64,000 bases of DNA from Saccharofermentans sp. (GCA_016292135.1 JAEFAZ010000001.1:248001-312000), one strand, 5' to 3'. Shown: positions 46,638-55,974, counted from the stretch's first letter. Notes: generated by a model not told the origin, from the sequence alone. Made by a program: numbers and translations.

Positions 46638-48911
46638 ATGTCTTTATTGGAATTACTGGCTCCCGCAGGCAGCATCGATATACTCAAAAAAGCCGTCGAC
46701 TGTGGTGCGGATGCTGTTTATTGCGGTCTTTCGGGCGAGCATAACGCAAGGGGAAATGCAGTTAATCTTACGATCTCAGAACTTAAAGAAGGCATCGATT
46801 ATGCTCATCTTCGTAATTCAAAGGTATATCTTACATGCAACACCTTGCTCTCTGATGACGAGATAGAAGGATATATACCCGTCCTGACAGCATGCGCAGA
46901 GTTAGGTATCGATGCATTCATTATTCAGGACATAGGCCTTCTTAAGATTGTTTGTGACCATATAGGCATTCCTGTTAACGCAAGTACGCAGATGAATGTT
47001 TTCGGTACATCCGAATATGAAAAGTTAAAAGAACTCGGTGTTAAAAGGATCGTTCTTCCAAGAGAATTGTCAATGGCCGAGATCGGGAAGAGGTCTTTAG
47101 CCGCAAGAGATCTTGGCCTAGAGACTGAAGTGTTCTGTCACGGTGCCGTATGTATCTGTCAGTCCGGCCTTTGCTTATACAGCGCCATGAACAGGTCAGG
47201 GACAAGATCAGGTAACAGAGGACTTTGCGCCCAGCCTTGCAGGGAGGAGTATAAGCTTGCTTATGAGGGCAAGGTCATCAGTAAAGGACATCTGCTATCT
47301 CCTAAAGACAGGGATATATCAGCTTATATCAAAGACCTTACGGACGCAGGCGTTGCTTCCGTAAAGATAGAAGGCAGGATGAGAGATGCTGATTATGTGG
47401 CAAATACAGTAAGCCTGTACAGGCGCCTGATCGACGAAACAGCCGCCGGCTACGACACGAAAGATATGCAGGAAGAAGCATATAACGGACTTCTCATAAA
47501 CTTTAACCGCGGAGGAAGTTTTACTTCCCAGAATATGTCCGGCAGCAAGGATCCAGACCTCTTATCCGGCGAATTCCCCGGCAAATACGGACTTAGGATC
47601 GGCAGAGTTACTGATACGTCATCCTTTGAAGGCATCATATCTACAAAGCTTCTTGATAAGACAGTAATGCCTTCTCCTGGAGATGTCTTATCCATCAGAT
47701 CTGATGATGTTCAGGTCTGTTCTTTCCCGGCAGGAAAGATATTGGATAAAGGCAGGAATCTTGATATCAAGGGCCTTCATCCCGATACTATCAAGAAGAT
47801 CAAAACCGGAATGGATATATTCCTTATGAGTCATAAGTTTGAAAATGTTTCCGTCCGCAAGACATCTGTTGATCTGCTCTTGATGACTGAAGGCAGGTCT
47901 GTCGTCCTTAAAGGAGAAGCAAGGATATCGGATAAACTTATCAGCACTTCTGTCTCAGCAGATCTGCCTGAAGGGTACGATAACATCCTCGAGCATGAGA
48001 GGATAATAACGCAGCTTGCTAAATTGGGCTCAACGCCTTTTTCGGCAGGTCTTGTAAATGTTTCCGGGGATATCCGCTGCCCTGTAAGTCTTATTAATTC
48101 ACTGCGCCGTGATCTTTGCGCTTCTTTGGAAGAGAAGATAACAATAAGCTTTGAAAGATCGATCGATCAGGACAGTGTTGATCTGTCATTGCCTTATGTG
48201 TCTTCAGGGATATATAAGGTCTTCAAGATGTTTACATATACTCATTTCAAGGCTGCTGCATCTGTTATCAAAGCCGGTGCAGATTACTATCAGATACCTG
48301 TAACTGAACTTATATCTGATGAAAGAAGGAAAGAGATAACGGATATCATAGATTCATACGGCGGCAAGCTCATCGTAAGGATGCCGGGGCTCGTACACGA
48401 TGAACAGAAAGTAAGATATGACAGAGTACTTGCTGCATTGAAAGATAAATGTTATGCGGTTACAGTATCCGAAAAACTTGCTTCTTTCCCGGATCATTCA
48501 AATAGATTTCTGTCTGCCGAGGGCAATGTATATAACAGCGTATCTTATGATATGGTGCGTTCTTCTTTTGAAGCCATAAGCTTCTCTCATGAACTTGATC
48601 CGATTGACATCATCGATATCGTTTCGTCCCGTGATCACAGTTCAAAGATAATTGTCCAGAAAGAAGGGCCCGTTATCTGGATGCAGTCTGATTTTTGTCC
48701 TGTCGGCCGCAATGCTCCGGGATGCAATATGTGCAAGAACAAGAGAGTATATGAGCTCGTTCAGAACAATAACGAGATAAGATACGTTGTTACAGATCCT
48801 ACGCAGTGTTCCTGCATGATCTATGGTCCGGCCAAGAACGGCTGGAGCGACGGCGACATTGAAAAGCTTTCGCGCTATGCTGAAGTAATTGTTAATTACA
48901 CTTTTATCTGA
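46638..48911 (+). CDS. Peptidase U32-family protein
   Basis: A 757-residue protein of the U32/collagenase-like family with an N-terminal domain LELLAPAGSIDILKKAV and the family signature VFCHGAVCICQSGLC (about 165-179), followed by SGNRGLCAQPCREEY. The C-terminal region has a second Cys-rich patch (CNMCKNKRVYE). Relatives modify tRNA or 23S rRNA (RlhA, TrhP), so RNA hydroxylation rather than proteolysis is plausible. It follows zapA by five bases with no clear ribosome site. Confidence 0.87.
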   Translation: MSLLELLAPAGSIDILKKAVDCGADAVYCGLSGEHNARGNAVNLTISELKEGIDYAHLRNSKVYLTCNTLLSDDEIEGYIPVLTACAELGIDAFIIQDIGLLKIVCDHIGIPVNASTQMNVFGTSEYEKLKELGVKRIVLPRELSMAEIGKRSLAARDLGLETEVFCHGAVCICQSGLCLYSAMNRSGTRSGNRGLCAQPCREEYKLAYEGKVISKGHLLSPKDRDISAYIKDLTDAGVASVKIEGRMRDADYVANTVSLYRRLIDETAAGYDTKDMQEEAYNGLLINFNRGGSFTSQNMSGSKDPDLLSGEFPGKYGLRIGRVTDTSSFEGIISTKLLDKTVMPSPGDVLSIRSDDVQVCSFPAGKILDKGRNLDIKGLHPDTIKKIKTGMDIFLMSHKFENVSVRKTSVDLLLMTEGRSVVLKGEARISDKLISTSVSADLPEGYDNILEHERIITQLAKLGSTPFSAGLVNVSGDIRCPVSLINSLRRDLCASLEEKITISFERSIDQDSVDLSLPYVSSGIYKVFKMFTYTHFKAAASVIKAGADYYQIPVTELISDERRKEITDIIDSYGGKLIVRMPGLVHDEQKVRYDRVLAALKDKCYAVTVSEKLASFPDHSNRFLSAEGNVYNSVSYDMVRSSFEAISFSHELDPIDIIDIVSSRDHSSKIIVQKEGPVIWMQSDFCPVGRNAPGCNMCKNKRVYELVQNNNEIRYVVTDPTQCSCMIYGPAKNGWSDGDIEKLSRYAEVIVNYTFI

Positions 48912-48934
48912 TATTTTCGAGGAGGATAAGATCC

Positions 48935-49435
48935 ATGGAAGAAAGACTTTATATCTCTAAATGCAGGAAAGATGCAGTTCTGCCCAAGTATGCAAACCCG
49001 GGTGATGCGGGTATGGACCTTTATGCCGCAGAAGACGTGATAATCGAGCCCGGATGCACCATGCTCGTTCCTACAGGCCTTAAGATGGCTATCCCCGTTG
49101 GTTATGAAGTGCAGATCAGACCCAGATCCGGCATCTCTCTAAAGACTATGCTCAGGATACCCAATGCGCCCGGAACGATCGATTCCGGATACAGGGATGA
49201 GATCAACATTATTGTACATAACGCTTCCATCAGGCAGGAAACATCAGATGAGATGTATTTTACACCTGATACCAAAGGAGTCCGTCACGGCACATACAAG
49301 ATCAGGAAGGGCGACAGGATAGCACAGATGGTAATCGCCAAGGTCGAATATCTTACTCCCGAACTCGTTGATTCTGTTGACGATATCGGCGAAAACAGAG
49401 GCGGAGGCTTCGGATCCACGGGCGTTACAGGCTGA
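48935..49435 (+). CDS. dut: dUTP diphosphatase
   Basis: Removes dUTP and provides dUMP for thymidylate. The 166-residue trimeric-type enzyme shows all five motifs: DAGMDLYA (about 25), RPRSGIS (about 68), GTIDSGYRDEI (about 83), GDRIAQMVI (about 129) and RGGGFGSTG at the C-terminus. A GAGGAGGA site precedes the ATG. Confidence 0.96.
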   Translation: MEERLYISKCRKDAVLPKYANPGDAGMDLYAAEDVIIEPGCTMLVPTGLKMAIPVGYEVQIRPRSGISLKTMLRIPNAPGTIDSGYRDEINIIVHNASIRQETSDEMYFTPDTKGVRHGTYKIRKGDRIAQMVIAKVEYLTPELVDSVDDIGENRGGGFGSTGVTG

Positions 49436-49522
49436 TCACAGCTTGCTTTCGCTGGTAAAAAGGCCTTCAAAGTGTTAGAATCATTTGGTCTTTAAGACAA
49501 TAAGATACATAAGGGAAGAATA

Positions 49523-50569
49523 ATGGGCACAGGCTTTATCGGAGAGAAGAAGGGCGGAAGGAAAAAGCATTCCTTCATACTGAGGACTGCACTGGTTCTC
49601 AGTATTCTTGCAGCCATCCTCATTACGCTCATCTTTCTTACGGTATCTTCTGCTAACAAACTCATGAGAATAGGGAAGACCGACGTATCGTCTGTGCCTT
49701 CCAACATCCTTCCCAACTATAGCGTTACCAGCTTCTCTTCAGCAGATAACCAGACATCGCTGCAGGGATGGTTCTTTAAGACAAAGGATCCTATCTCAAC
49801 TGTTATCGTTGTCCATGATACGGGCAAGAACCGCCTGCAGTTCGGCGTCGACATGATCGATATGGTCGAGACCTGGCTCAACAACAACTATAATGTATTC
49901 CTTTTCGACCTCAGGCATTCAGGCACTTCAGAAGGCGATACATCTGCTTATGGATATCTGGAATACAGGGACGTGTTAGGCGCAGTTGCTATCGTAAAGC
50001 AGATCTCCGTTACGACCGACGTTGTTCTTTACGGCATCGGCACCGGCTGTACCGCATGCGTTCTTGCTTATGACGCGCTTCCCGATGAAGGCATCAGCGA
50101 GATCGAGCTGAAATCCTATCCCGAAAGCATCGCATCTTTAGGCTTTGATAAGTCTTATATCTGCGGCATGATATTCGATTCTCCCGCAAAGAGTTCCGAC
50201 GATTATATCAAACCGATCGTAGAACAGAATGAGCCGCTCGGCTTCGTTACAAAGAACTTTGTTCCTTACGCTATCAGGATATCTTCAGGATCTTCAAGCG
50301 TTAACCTTGCAACATCGATCGCAAGGCTCCCTCTGCCGATCCTGATCATATACGGCGGACATGATACGTTTATCGGTGCCGACAAGATCACACAGATAAT
50401 AAACGAACGTGAGAGGATCAATTCCAACCTGACCAAATCGAAGATGATATCAGGTGCAGGCTATCTTGAAGCATATACGCTCGACAGATCAACATACATT
50501 GAATCCGTCATGGATTACCTGAACAATTATTTTGTTATCAACAGCAGGGAGGGAAGAACAAAGAAATGA
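49523..50569 (+). CDS. Alpha/beta-hydrolase-fold protein lacking the catalytic residues
   Basis: A 348-residue membrane-anchored protein with one span at about 14-40 and an external alpha/beta-hydrolase domain. Landmarks fit the family: VVHDTGKN near 98, FDLRHSGTSEGD near 132, the elbow and IYGGHDTF near 278. At the nucleophile elbow, the usual GxSxG is GIGTG (about 171-175), with Gly in the Ser place. The usual C-terminal GAGH is GAGY (about 311). With both Ser and His gone it is probably a non-enzymatic relative. Its stop overlaps the tsaD start by four bases (ATGA). Confidence 0.85.
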   Translation: MGTGFIGEKKGGRKKHSFILRTALVLSILAAILITLIFLTVSSANKLMRIGKTDVSSVPSNILPNYSVTSFSSADNQTSLQGWFFKTKDPISTVIVVHDTGKNRLQFGVDMIDMVETWLNNNYNVFLFDLRHSGTSEGDTSAYGYLEYRDVLGAVAIVKQISVTTDVVLYGIGTGCTACVLAYDALPDEGISEIELKSYPESIASLGFDKSYICGMIFDSPAKSSDDYIKPIVEQNEPLGFVTKNFVPYAIRISSGSSSVNLATSIARLPLPILIIYGGHDTFIGADKITQIINERERINSNLTKSKMISGAGYLEAYTLDRSTYIESVMDYLNNYFVINSREGRTKK

Positions 50570-51576
50570 AAGATGTTCTTATCCTCGGTATAGAGTCGTC
50601 CTGCGATGAGACAGCCGCAGCCGTCGTTTCCAACGGCAGGGAGATCCTTTCGAATGTGATCGCTTCACAGGCTGATTTCCACGAGCAGTACGGCGGCGTT
50701 GTTCCTGAATTAGCTTCAAGGATGCACGTCGAAGCCGTAAATCCTGCGATCGTTAAAGCTCTCGCTGATGCATCGGTTACGATAGATGATATAGATGCGA
50801 TCGCCGTTACCTACGGTCCGGGCCTTGTCGGAGCACTTCTTGTAGGTGTTCAGGCTGCAAAAGGATTGAGTTTCGTATCCGGAAAGCCGCTCGTTCCGGT
50901 CAATCATCTGAAAGGTCATATAGCGGCCAATTATCTGTGCTTTCCGGACCTTAAGCCGCCATTCTTATGTTTGATGGTATCCGGCGGCAATACCATGATC
51001 GTTAAGATCGACGATTACTGCAAGATGAAAGTGCTCGGAAGGACACTTGATGATGCTGCCGGAGAAGCGATAGACAAGATCGCAAGAGTAATAGGGCTCG
51101 GATATCCGGGCGGACCCAAGATGGATAAAGCCGGGCAGGGAGGGGATATCAATGCTTATTCCTTCTCGAAAACACACATGAAGGACACCCTCGATTTCTC
51201 GTTTTCGGGCATTAAGACTTCAGCTCTTAATCTCATCAACGAATGCAAGATGAAGGGCAAAGAGATCGACGTAAGGGATTTTACGGCATCTTACCAGCAT
51301 CATATTGCATCAGTCCTTTGTGATAACACGATGAAAGCAGCAGAGCAGACGGGGATCAAGACCTTGTGCCTGGCAGGAGGCGTAGCTGCCAATTCTTTTT
51401 TGAGGGATCTTTTCGAGAAAGAGGCTTCGAAAAAAGGCATCAAGCTGTATTATCCGAAGCTTGGACTTTGCACCGACAATGCCGCGATGATTGCATCCTG
51501 CGGTTATTATGAGTATATTAATGGAACCGGCGCAGATCTGTCTTTGAACGCAGTTCCGTCGCTTATATTTGATTAA
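50566..51576 (+). CDS. tsaD: tRNA threonylcarbamoyltransferase TsaD
   Basis: Transfers threonylcarbamoyl to A37 of tRNAs reading ANN codons, with TsaB and TsaE. The 336-residue sequence starts ILGIESSCDETAAAVV and has the metal ligands in VNHLKGHIAAN (about 109-119) and GLCLAGGV-type (LCLAGGVAANS) and CTDNAAMIA segments. It overlaps the preceding gene by four bases, so its translation is coupled to it. Confidence 0.97.
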   Translation: MKDVLILGIESSCDETAAAVVSNGREILSNVIASQADFHEQYGGVVPELASRMHVEAVNPAIVKALADASVTIDDIDAIAVTYGPGLVGALLVGVQAAKGLSFVSGKPLVPVNHLKGHIAANYLCFPDLKPPFLCLMVSGGNTMIVKIDDYCKMKVLGRTLDDAAGEAIDKIARVIGLGYPGGPKMDKAGQGGDINAYSFSKTHMKDTLDFSFSGIKTSALNLINECKMKGKEIDVRDFTASYQHHIASVLCDNTMKAAEQTGIKTLCLAGGVAANSFLRDLFEKEASKKGIKLYYPKLGLCTDNAAMIASCGYYEYINGTGADLSLNAVPSLIFD

Positions 51577-51593
51577 CAGAAAGGAATTACGGA

Positions 51594-52070
51594 ATGCCGT
51601 TACAGAAAGGCATTAAGTTGATAGCAGAGAACCGCAAAGCCTACCACGATTACACGATCGAGGAAAGGTTTGAATGCGGGATCGTCTTATCCGGCACGGA
51701 GGTCAAGAGCATCCGTCTGGGCAAGATAAATCTTCGCGACTCTTATTGCACTGTTAAAGAAGGGGAGATGTGGCTCGTAGGCGTTAATATCAGCCCTTAC
51801 GAACAGGGAAACCGCTTTAATCTCGATCCTATGCGCTCCCGTAAACTCCTTATGCACAAGAATGAGATTACAAGGCTTTTTTCAAAGATCAAGCTTGACG
51901 GCCTTACTTTGGTGCCCACTAAATGTTATTTTAAGGACGGCCGTGTTAAAATAGAGATAGGCTTGGCGCGAGGCAAGAAGAATTACGATAAGAGAGAAGC
52001 CGAAGCCAGGAAACAGGCTGACAAGGATGCAAGAGCGGCTGTGAAAGCAGCAAGAAGATATAACGGTTAA
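51594..52070 (+). CDS. smpB: SsrA-binding protein SmpB
   Basis: Partner of tmRNA in rescue of stalled ribosomes; 158 residues. ENRKAYHDYTIEERFECGIVL, TEVKSIRLGKINLRDS and a basic C-terminal tail after KKNYDKREAE are diagnostic. It starts 17 bp after tsaD behind GAAAGGAA. No tmRNA gene is recognisable in the adjacent intergenic DNA. Confidence 0.96.
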   Translation: MPLQKGIKLIAENRKAYHDYTIEERFECGIVLSGTEVKSIRLGKINLRDSYCTVKEGEMWLVGVNISPYEQGNRFNLDPMRSRKLLMHKNEITRLFSKIKLDGLTLVPTKCYFKDGRVKIEIGLARGKKNYDKREAEARKQADKDARAAVKAARRYNG

Positions 52071-52078
52071 GGTTTTTT

Positions 52079-52642
52079 ATGTCAGAAGCTGATATTCAGG
52101 TAAAGAGCAACAGCAAGAAAAAGGATATCGCCTTAAGATATCTTGTGCTTGCCATATTTTTCTGGCTTATGACCATCACCTGCATCCTGGTGATCTTCCT
52201 TTTGTCATCAGAAGAAGGGACTGCGTCAAATGCAACCTCCGTATTGCTGCAGGAAAGAATAAATTCTACAACGGATTTCTTCCTGATCTCCAATGACTCT
52301 TTAAGATCATTGGCTCATGTTTTAGAATACGGTGTTCTGACCTTGCTGTCGTTTTTTGCAATAGACTGCACTAACAGGATCTCAAAAAAGAAGTCTTATG
52401 CAGAAAGTCCTCTTAAGATCATCAAATCCGATAATGAGATGAATATCATCTTCACGGGATGGTTTGCGATCATCAATGCTCTTGCTGATGAATACCATCA
52501 ATTATTCGTTAACGGACGCAACGGAAATTTCGGTGATGTTCTGAAAGACCTTATCGGTATTATATTAGTTCTCGCTATCATCAGACTGGTCTTTTCGATC
52601 TACCTGGCATCGAAAGGGCGTAAGGAGGTACGGTACGGCTGA
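52079..52642 (+). CDS. VanZ-family membrane protein
   Basis: A 187-residue protein with about four membrane spans and VanZ-family landmarks: LLSSEEGTASNATS near 45, RSLAHVLEYGVLTLLSFF near 80, and DEYHQLFVNGRNGNFGDVLKDLIG near 140. VanZ proteins are linked to teicoplanin resistance in one cluster, but most relatives have unknown roles, and no van genes are present here. It begins eight bases after smpB. Confidence 0.87.
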   Translation: MSEADIQVKSNSKKKDIALRYLVLAIFFWLMTITCILVIFLLSSEEGTASNATSVLLQERINSTTDFFLISNDSLRSLAHVLEYGVLTLLSFFAIDCTNRISKKKSYAESPLKIIKSDNEMNIIFTGWFAIINALADEYHQLFVNGRNGNFGDVLKDLIGIILVLAIIRLVFSIYLASKGRKEVRYG

Positions 52643-53123
52643 TCCTTCATTATCCTCTTTTTTATATACAGCTAATTCGGTATAATTACAATTTTGGTGA
52701 ATTAAGAAGAGGCAGAAATACAGATTACGGGGATTTGTAGGATCTATATATTAGGATTAAAGCAATGATCTGATCCAAAGCCTTGTTTTCGTTGATTCTT
52801 TTATATAGTCATCTGCTGCATCTGTTTTTGCATTAATTGTTTTATCATTTAGGATCAAGATCATTAATTCGGATTGTTCTTATATATTTTTCATTATTAG
52901 TATTCCAATCAGAGCATTACAGATCATTTCAATTCTCATGAACTGTTTTTCAAATAATCCTGTCAGTATAATTCATCAGCATCATCCGTTTTATCCCTGA
53001 TTCAATCCTGTCTGATCATATGATCCGTTTTGCGTTTTTCCTCTTCCTCTGATATGCACTTAGTCTTCCCTTATGCTTGTTCTTCTTCTTTGAACGAATG
53101 TTCGTTTTTCAGAACAAAAGAAA
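52643..53123. other. AT-rich intergenic DNA without a recognised gene
   Basis: About 480 bp with stops in every frame. It contains one TATAAT (52681-52686) without a convincing -35, a 12-bp palindrome GATCATATGATC near 53016, and an AACGAA-TG-TTCGTT dyad near 53093 followed by T. I see no tRNA or tmRNA hallmarks and no open frame with a good ribosome site. It may hold decayed sequence or an RNA I cannot recognise. Confidence 0.6.
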
Positions 53124-53140
53124 ACCGGGCAAAGCCCGGT
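53112..53140 (-). terminator. Terminator of the SLH protease gene
   Basis: Plus-strand arms ACCGGGC and GCCCGGT (53124-53140) form a hairpin. On the minus strand a TTTTCTTTTG run follows, just beyond the protease stop at 53144. Confidence 0.85.
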
Positions 53141-53143
53141 CAA

Positions 53144-54865
53144 TTATTTCTTACTTTTTATGTTTACGTCATATTTATACAGGAATGTGACCATTTGCCT
53201 TCTCAGACACTTTCCGTTCGGCTGGAATGTTCCATCATCGTATCCAGCTACGATCTTCTTCTCGCTTGTCCAGAGAACCGCTTTATAGAAATAATCTGTA
53301 CTCTTCACATCACTAAATTTGTTCTTTGTTGTTTTGGGGTCAGGTTTGCCGGCCAGTCGCCAGATGAAAGTAACAGCATGTTTTCTCTGACATGCTTTCT
53401 CAGGTCCGAATGATCCGTCGTCGTATCCTTCCGTTATTCCCTGCTCATTTGCCCATATAACGGCTTTGTAGAAGTAATCGCCTTCTTTAACATCCGTGAA
53501 AGCGCATTTAGATGACTTGGGCTTGGGACAGCCTTCAAGACGCCATAAGAACGTTACCATCTGAGCTCTTGTACATTCATTGGCAGGCCTGAATTCAGTC
53601 TGATCCGCGTAGCCTTTTACGACATTCTTATCTGATAGATAATATGTCGGAGTATACCAGAATTTTTCAGGATCTTTTACGTCCTTATAAACGACGTTCA
53701 CGTTAACGGTTATCGCCTTACCGTAATAGTCGGCCGTAAGCTTTGCTTTGCCGAGCTTCTCGGCAGAGATTATACCCATGTTCTTTACTTTAACGATCGA
53801 TTCATCAGAAGACGTCCATTTTACGTTGCCGATCAATTCTCCCGGGATACAAAGACACAAACTGCTCTTGTTATCCAGATCGATGGAATATTTCATTTTG
53901 TCGTCGGAAAGCCGAATATATTTCATGTTCTTAACGGCTTTAGATGCATCATTGCCGGATATAAGTTTTTCGCTTTTAAGGAATTTCATCGTTTCACCGG
54001 TGATCCTTCTGCCGACATTGAAATTATAAGACGAAAATTCTGCGATGATGATGCCTGTTACGCAATTATCTTTATTGTAGATAGGTCCGCCGCTGTTTCC
54101 CTGTACTACATCCGCAGTGAAATTGATCAGGTTATTGTTGTCTATATTTACTTTCTTGCCATTGTAGTTCAGGTAATAAATCCCGGTCGCAACCTTGCTC
54201 TTGGCTATCTTCAAAGGATCTCCGTCAAGGCGGTATCCTGCGAAGTTAAATTCCTGCTTTACGAGATCCTTGTCCGAAAAAGCTTTGATCCCGAAATGTC
54301 CGGTGATCTTTCCTATGTTATGGCTGAACTTAACGAAAGCGTAATCACATTCAAGATCGTGAATATCGGTATTTGTCGTGTTTAAATAATCATCATCATG
54401 AAAAAATTCTTCACAACCGTCTGTCATGACTATGCTTGTACCGCTTTTGCAGTCATATCCGAATTTGCATATGATCGAACTCAGAGGTTGTTTGCAATAA
54501 GGACAGATAACGCAGTGGCCGGCTGTTGCCATCGTATTATCCGATATCATGAAGCCTGTGCCGTTACCCGCGTGTCCGCATTTATAGCTCATGTATATAT
54601 GTGCAACCGCTGAATAAGGTGATTTGGCAGTGTCATCGATGGTCTTTCTGTCATCAGCTCCCACTACTAATTCTTTTGTAATGCCGGGGCCGTATGTAAC
54701 CTTCTCTTCAGGGCCCTTCTCTCTTACCCAGTTCTCGTGATATTGTGTTTCACTTGAAGCATCTGCAAATACATTATCGTTCTTTATGCAGTTGTTAACG
54801 GCTGTTGATGTGATCACAGCAATAAGAACAAGCGACAAGAATCTGATCTTTCCCTTATGTTTCAT
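53144..54865 (-). CDS. Secreted trypsin-like serine protease with SLH anchor
   Basis: A 573-residue exported enzyme. A signal peptide (about 1-35) is followed by a chymotrypsin-fold domain with His117 in TAGHC, a likely Asp174 in CDYAFVKF and Ser258 in QGNSGGP. Several Cys residues, including CVICPYC next to the catalytic His, suggest disulphides or metal. A Big_2-like beta domain (about 330-400) and three SLH repeats (CTRAQ, CQRKH, CLRRQ) end the protein. It probably acts on proteins at the cell surface; the substrate is unknown. GGGAGG lies ahead of the ATG. Its SLH region closely resembles that of the 38354 gene. Confidence 0.9.
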   Translation of the reverse strand: MKHKGKIRFLSLVLIAVITSTAVNNCIKNDNVFADASSETQYHENWVREKGPEEKVTYGPGITKELVVGADDRKTIDDTAKSPYSAVAHIYMSYKCGHAGNGTGFMISDNTMATAGHCVICPYCKQPLSSIICKFGYDCKSGTSIVMTDGCEEFFHDDDYLNTTNTDIHDLECDYAFVKFSHNIGKITGHFGIKAFSDKDLVKQEFNFAGYRLDGDPLKIAKSKVATGIYYLNYNGKKVNIDNNNLINFTADVVQGNSGGPIYNKDNCVTGIIIAEFSSYNFNVGRRITGETMKFLKSEKLISGNDASKAVKNMKYIRLSDDKMKYSIDLDNKSSLCLCIPGELIGNVKWTSSDESIVKVKNMGIISAEKLGKAKLTADYYGKAITVNVNVVYKDVKDPEKFWYTPTYYLSDKNVVKGYADQTEFRPANECTRAQMVTFLWRLEGCPKPKSSKCAFTDVKEGDYFYKAVIWANEQGITEGYDDGSFGPEKACQRKHAVTFIWRLAGKPDPKTTKNKFSDVKSTDYFYKAVLWTSEKKIVAGYDDGTFQPNGKCLRRQMVTFLYKYDVNIKSKK

Positions 54866-54965
54866 TTTTGCCTCCCAAAGCCTGTGATAAATATATAATA
54901 CACTAATTTACTGCTGATATTGGGGCATCTGTTGGTCAATCGAATTCGGGATGATCCGAAAATAA

Positions 54966-54988
54966 ACAGGCTGCACCAGGCAGCCTGT
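54966..54988 (-). terminator. Terminator of the four-gene envelope operon
   Basis: ACAGGCTGC and GCAGCCTGT (9 bp) enclose five bases. On the minus strand TTTATTTT follows. It lies just after the lipoprotein gene stop. Confidence 0.85.
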
Positions 54989-54992
54989 CTAC

Positions 54993-55589
54993 TCATTTAA
55001 ATCTGCAACCGCAACGTTTCGGCGCTTCAGTTACATAAGGTTCTCCATTTATTACTCTCTCAATATGTTTATCCAGGAATTTGCTGTCAACTGAGCCGGT
55101 TTGATCATGGTAGATATAGCCTTCGGCATCTACTATGATCGTTCTGGGATACGCAGAGACAGAATACGCATATTGAGCGCTATTATCAATATCATAGTAT
55201 GCCGGAAAGGATAATCCGGATACCAGCGTCTCAGCATTTTCCTTGGATTCATTACGCAAGCCGCTCAGATGTACGATCATGAAATTGACTTTGTCTCCGT
55301 ACTTTCTGAAAGCACTGTCATAACACATCATATAATCTCTTGTTACACCATTATATCTTTCACCATAAAGAAGGACTACGGCCGGTTTTCCTTTGAAATC
55401 ACTGAACGAAGATTTGTTGTCCAATGCATCATAGACAGTAAAATCACTCGCTCTGATCTTTTCTCCGCAATCGTTTGTTGGTGTAAATTCTCCTTTGATA
55501 AACTCAAGGTCGATCGCACCGCATGATGTAAAGAGTATTGATGCGCAAAGTGTGATGATCGAAATCTTAATTAAGCTCTTAATGTTCAT
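54993..55589 (-). CDS. Thioredoxin-fold lipoprotein without the CxxC pair
   Basis: A 198-residue protein with a signal peptide and a lipobox-like FTSC (Cys23), so likely a membrane lipoprotein. The rest resembles TlpA/ResA: a conserved DGKPA-like PAVVLLYG strand, an SAYPRTIIVDAEG segment with the cis-Pro, and a C-terminal helix. Where the redox CxxC normally sits the sequence reads YGERYNGVTRDY, so there is no active-site pair. The tail ends RCGCRFK. I start at the ATG at 55589 behind AAGGGAAA; an earlier frame start lies 14 codons upstream. It closes the operon. Confidence 0.8.
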   Translation of the reverse strand: MNIKSLIKISIITLCASILFTSCGAIDLEFIKGEFTPTNDCGEKIRASDFTVYDALDNKSSFSDFKGKPAVVLLYGERYNGVTRDYMMCYDSAFRKYGDKVNFMIVHLSGLRNESKENAETLVSGLSFPAYYDIDNSAQYAYSVSAYPRTIIVDAEGYIYHDQTGSVDSKFLDKHIERVINGEPYVTEAPKRCGCRFK

Positions 55590-55632
55590 ATGTTTTCCCT
55601 TATTACCAAAACATCCGATACTATCCGACATG

Positions 55633-55974
55633 TCAGATCAACATGAAAGATTCTGCGGATACAGTATTTAAAGCCATTATAAAGGCGCTGCCCACCACAA
55701 TAGCAAACCGCAATATAACGAGTATGCCGCCGATCGACAGGAGAAGTCCGATAACCCCCTTGGCCTTGCTGCCGCCGCGGTCCTTAGCCTGCTTGATGCC
55801 AATAGCCGAAAAGATTATACCGGCGATCGCAAAGATCAAAGCCATACCAAACCCGAATAAGATCCCGACAGGATCATTGATCTTAAGGCTTGCAATAAAG
55901 AAAAAAACAGGAAACAGGATCGATGCGATCCCCAATAATATTCCGATTACCTGCTTTCCGCTTGTGTCTAACAT
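55633..55974 (-). CDS. DUF4190-like small membrane protein
   Basis: A 113-residue hydrophobic protein with three or four membrane spans. GIIFSAIGIKQAKDRGG followed by KGVIGLLLSIGGILV is the pattern of DUF4190-like proteins. GGGAGG lies nine bases ahead of the ATG. It is 65 bp after the gene at 56040 and 43 bp before the lipoprotein start, in the same apparent operon. Function unknown. Confidence 0.75.
   Translation of the reverse strand: MLDTSGKQVIGILLGIASILFPVFFFIASLKINDPVGILFGFGMALIFAIAGIIFSAIGIKQAKDRGGSKAKGVIGLLLSIGGILVILRFAIVVGSAFIMALNTVSAESFMLI

Noticed and set aside
52079..52642. Glycopeptide-resistance cluster based on the VanZ-family gene
   Set aside because: No vanA, vanH, vanX or vanRS genes are near, and most VanZ relatives are not resistance genes.
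53092..53103. LexA/SOS-like box GAACGAATGTTC
   Set aside because: It fits GAAC-N4-GTTC but lies behind a convergent gene end with no downstream promoter or damage gene.
52643..53123. tmRNA (ssrA) beside smpB
   Set aside because: No tRNA-like ends, no ACCA-type 3' end and no tag reading frame were found.
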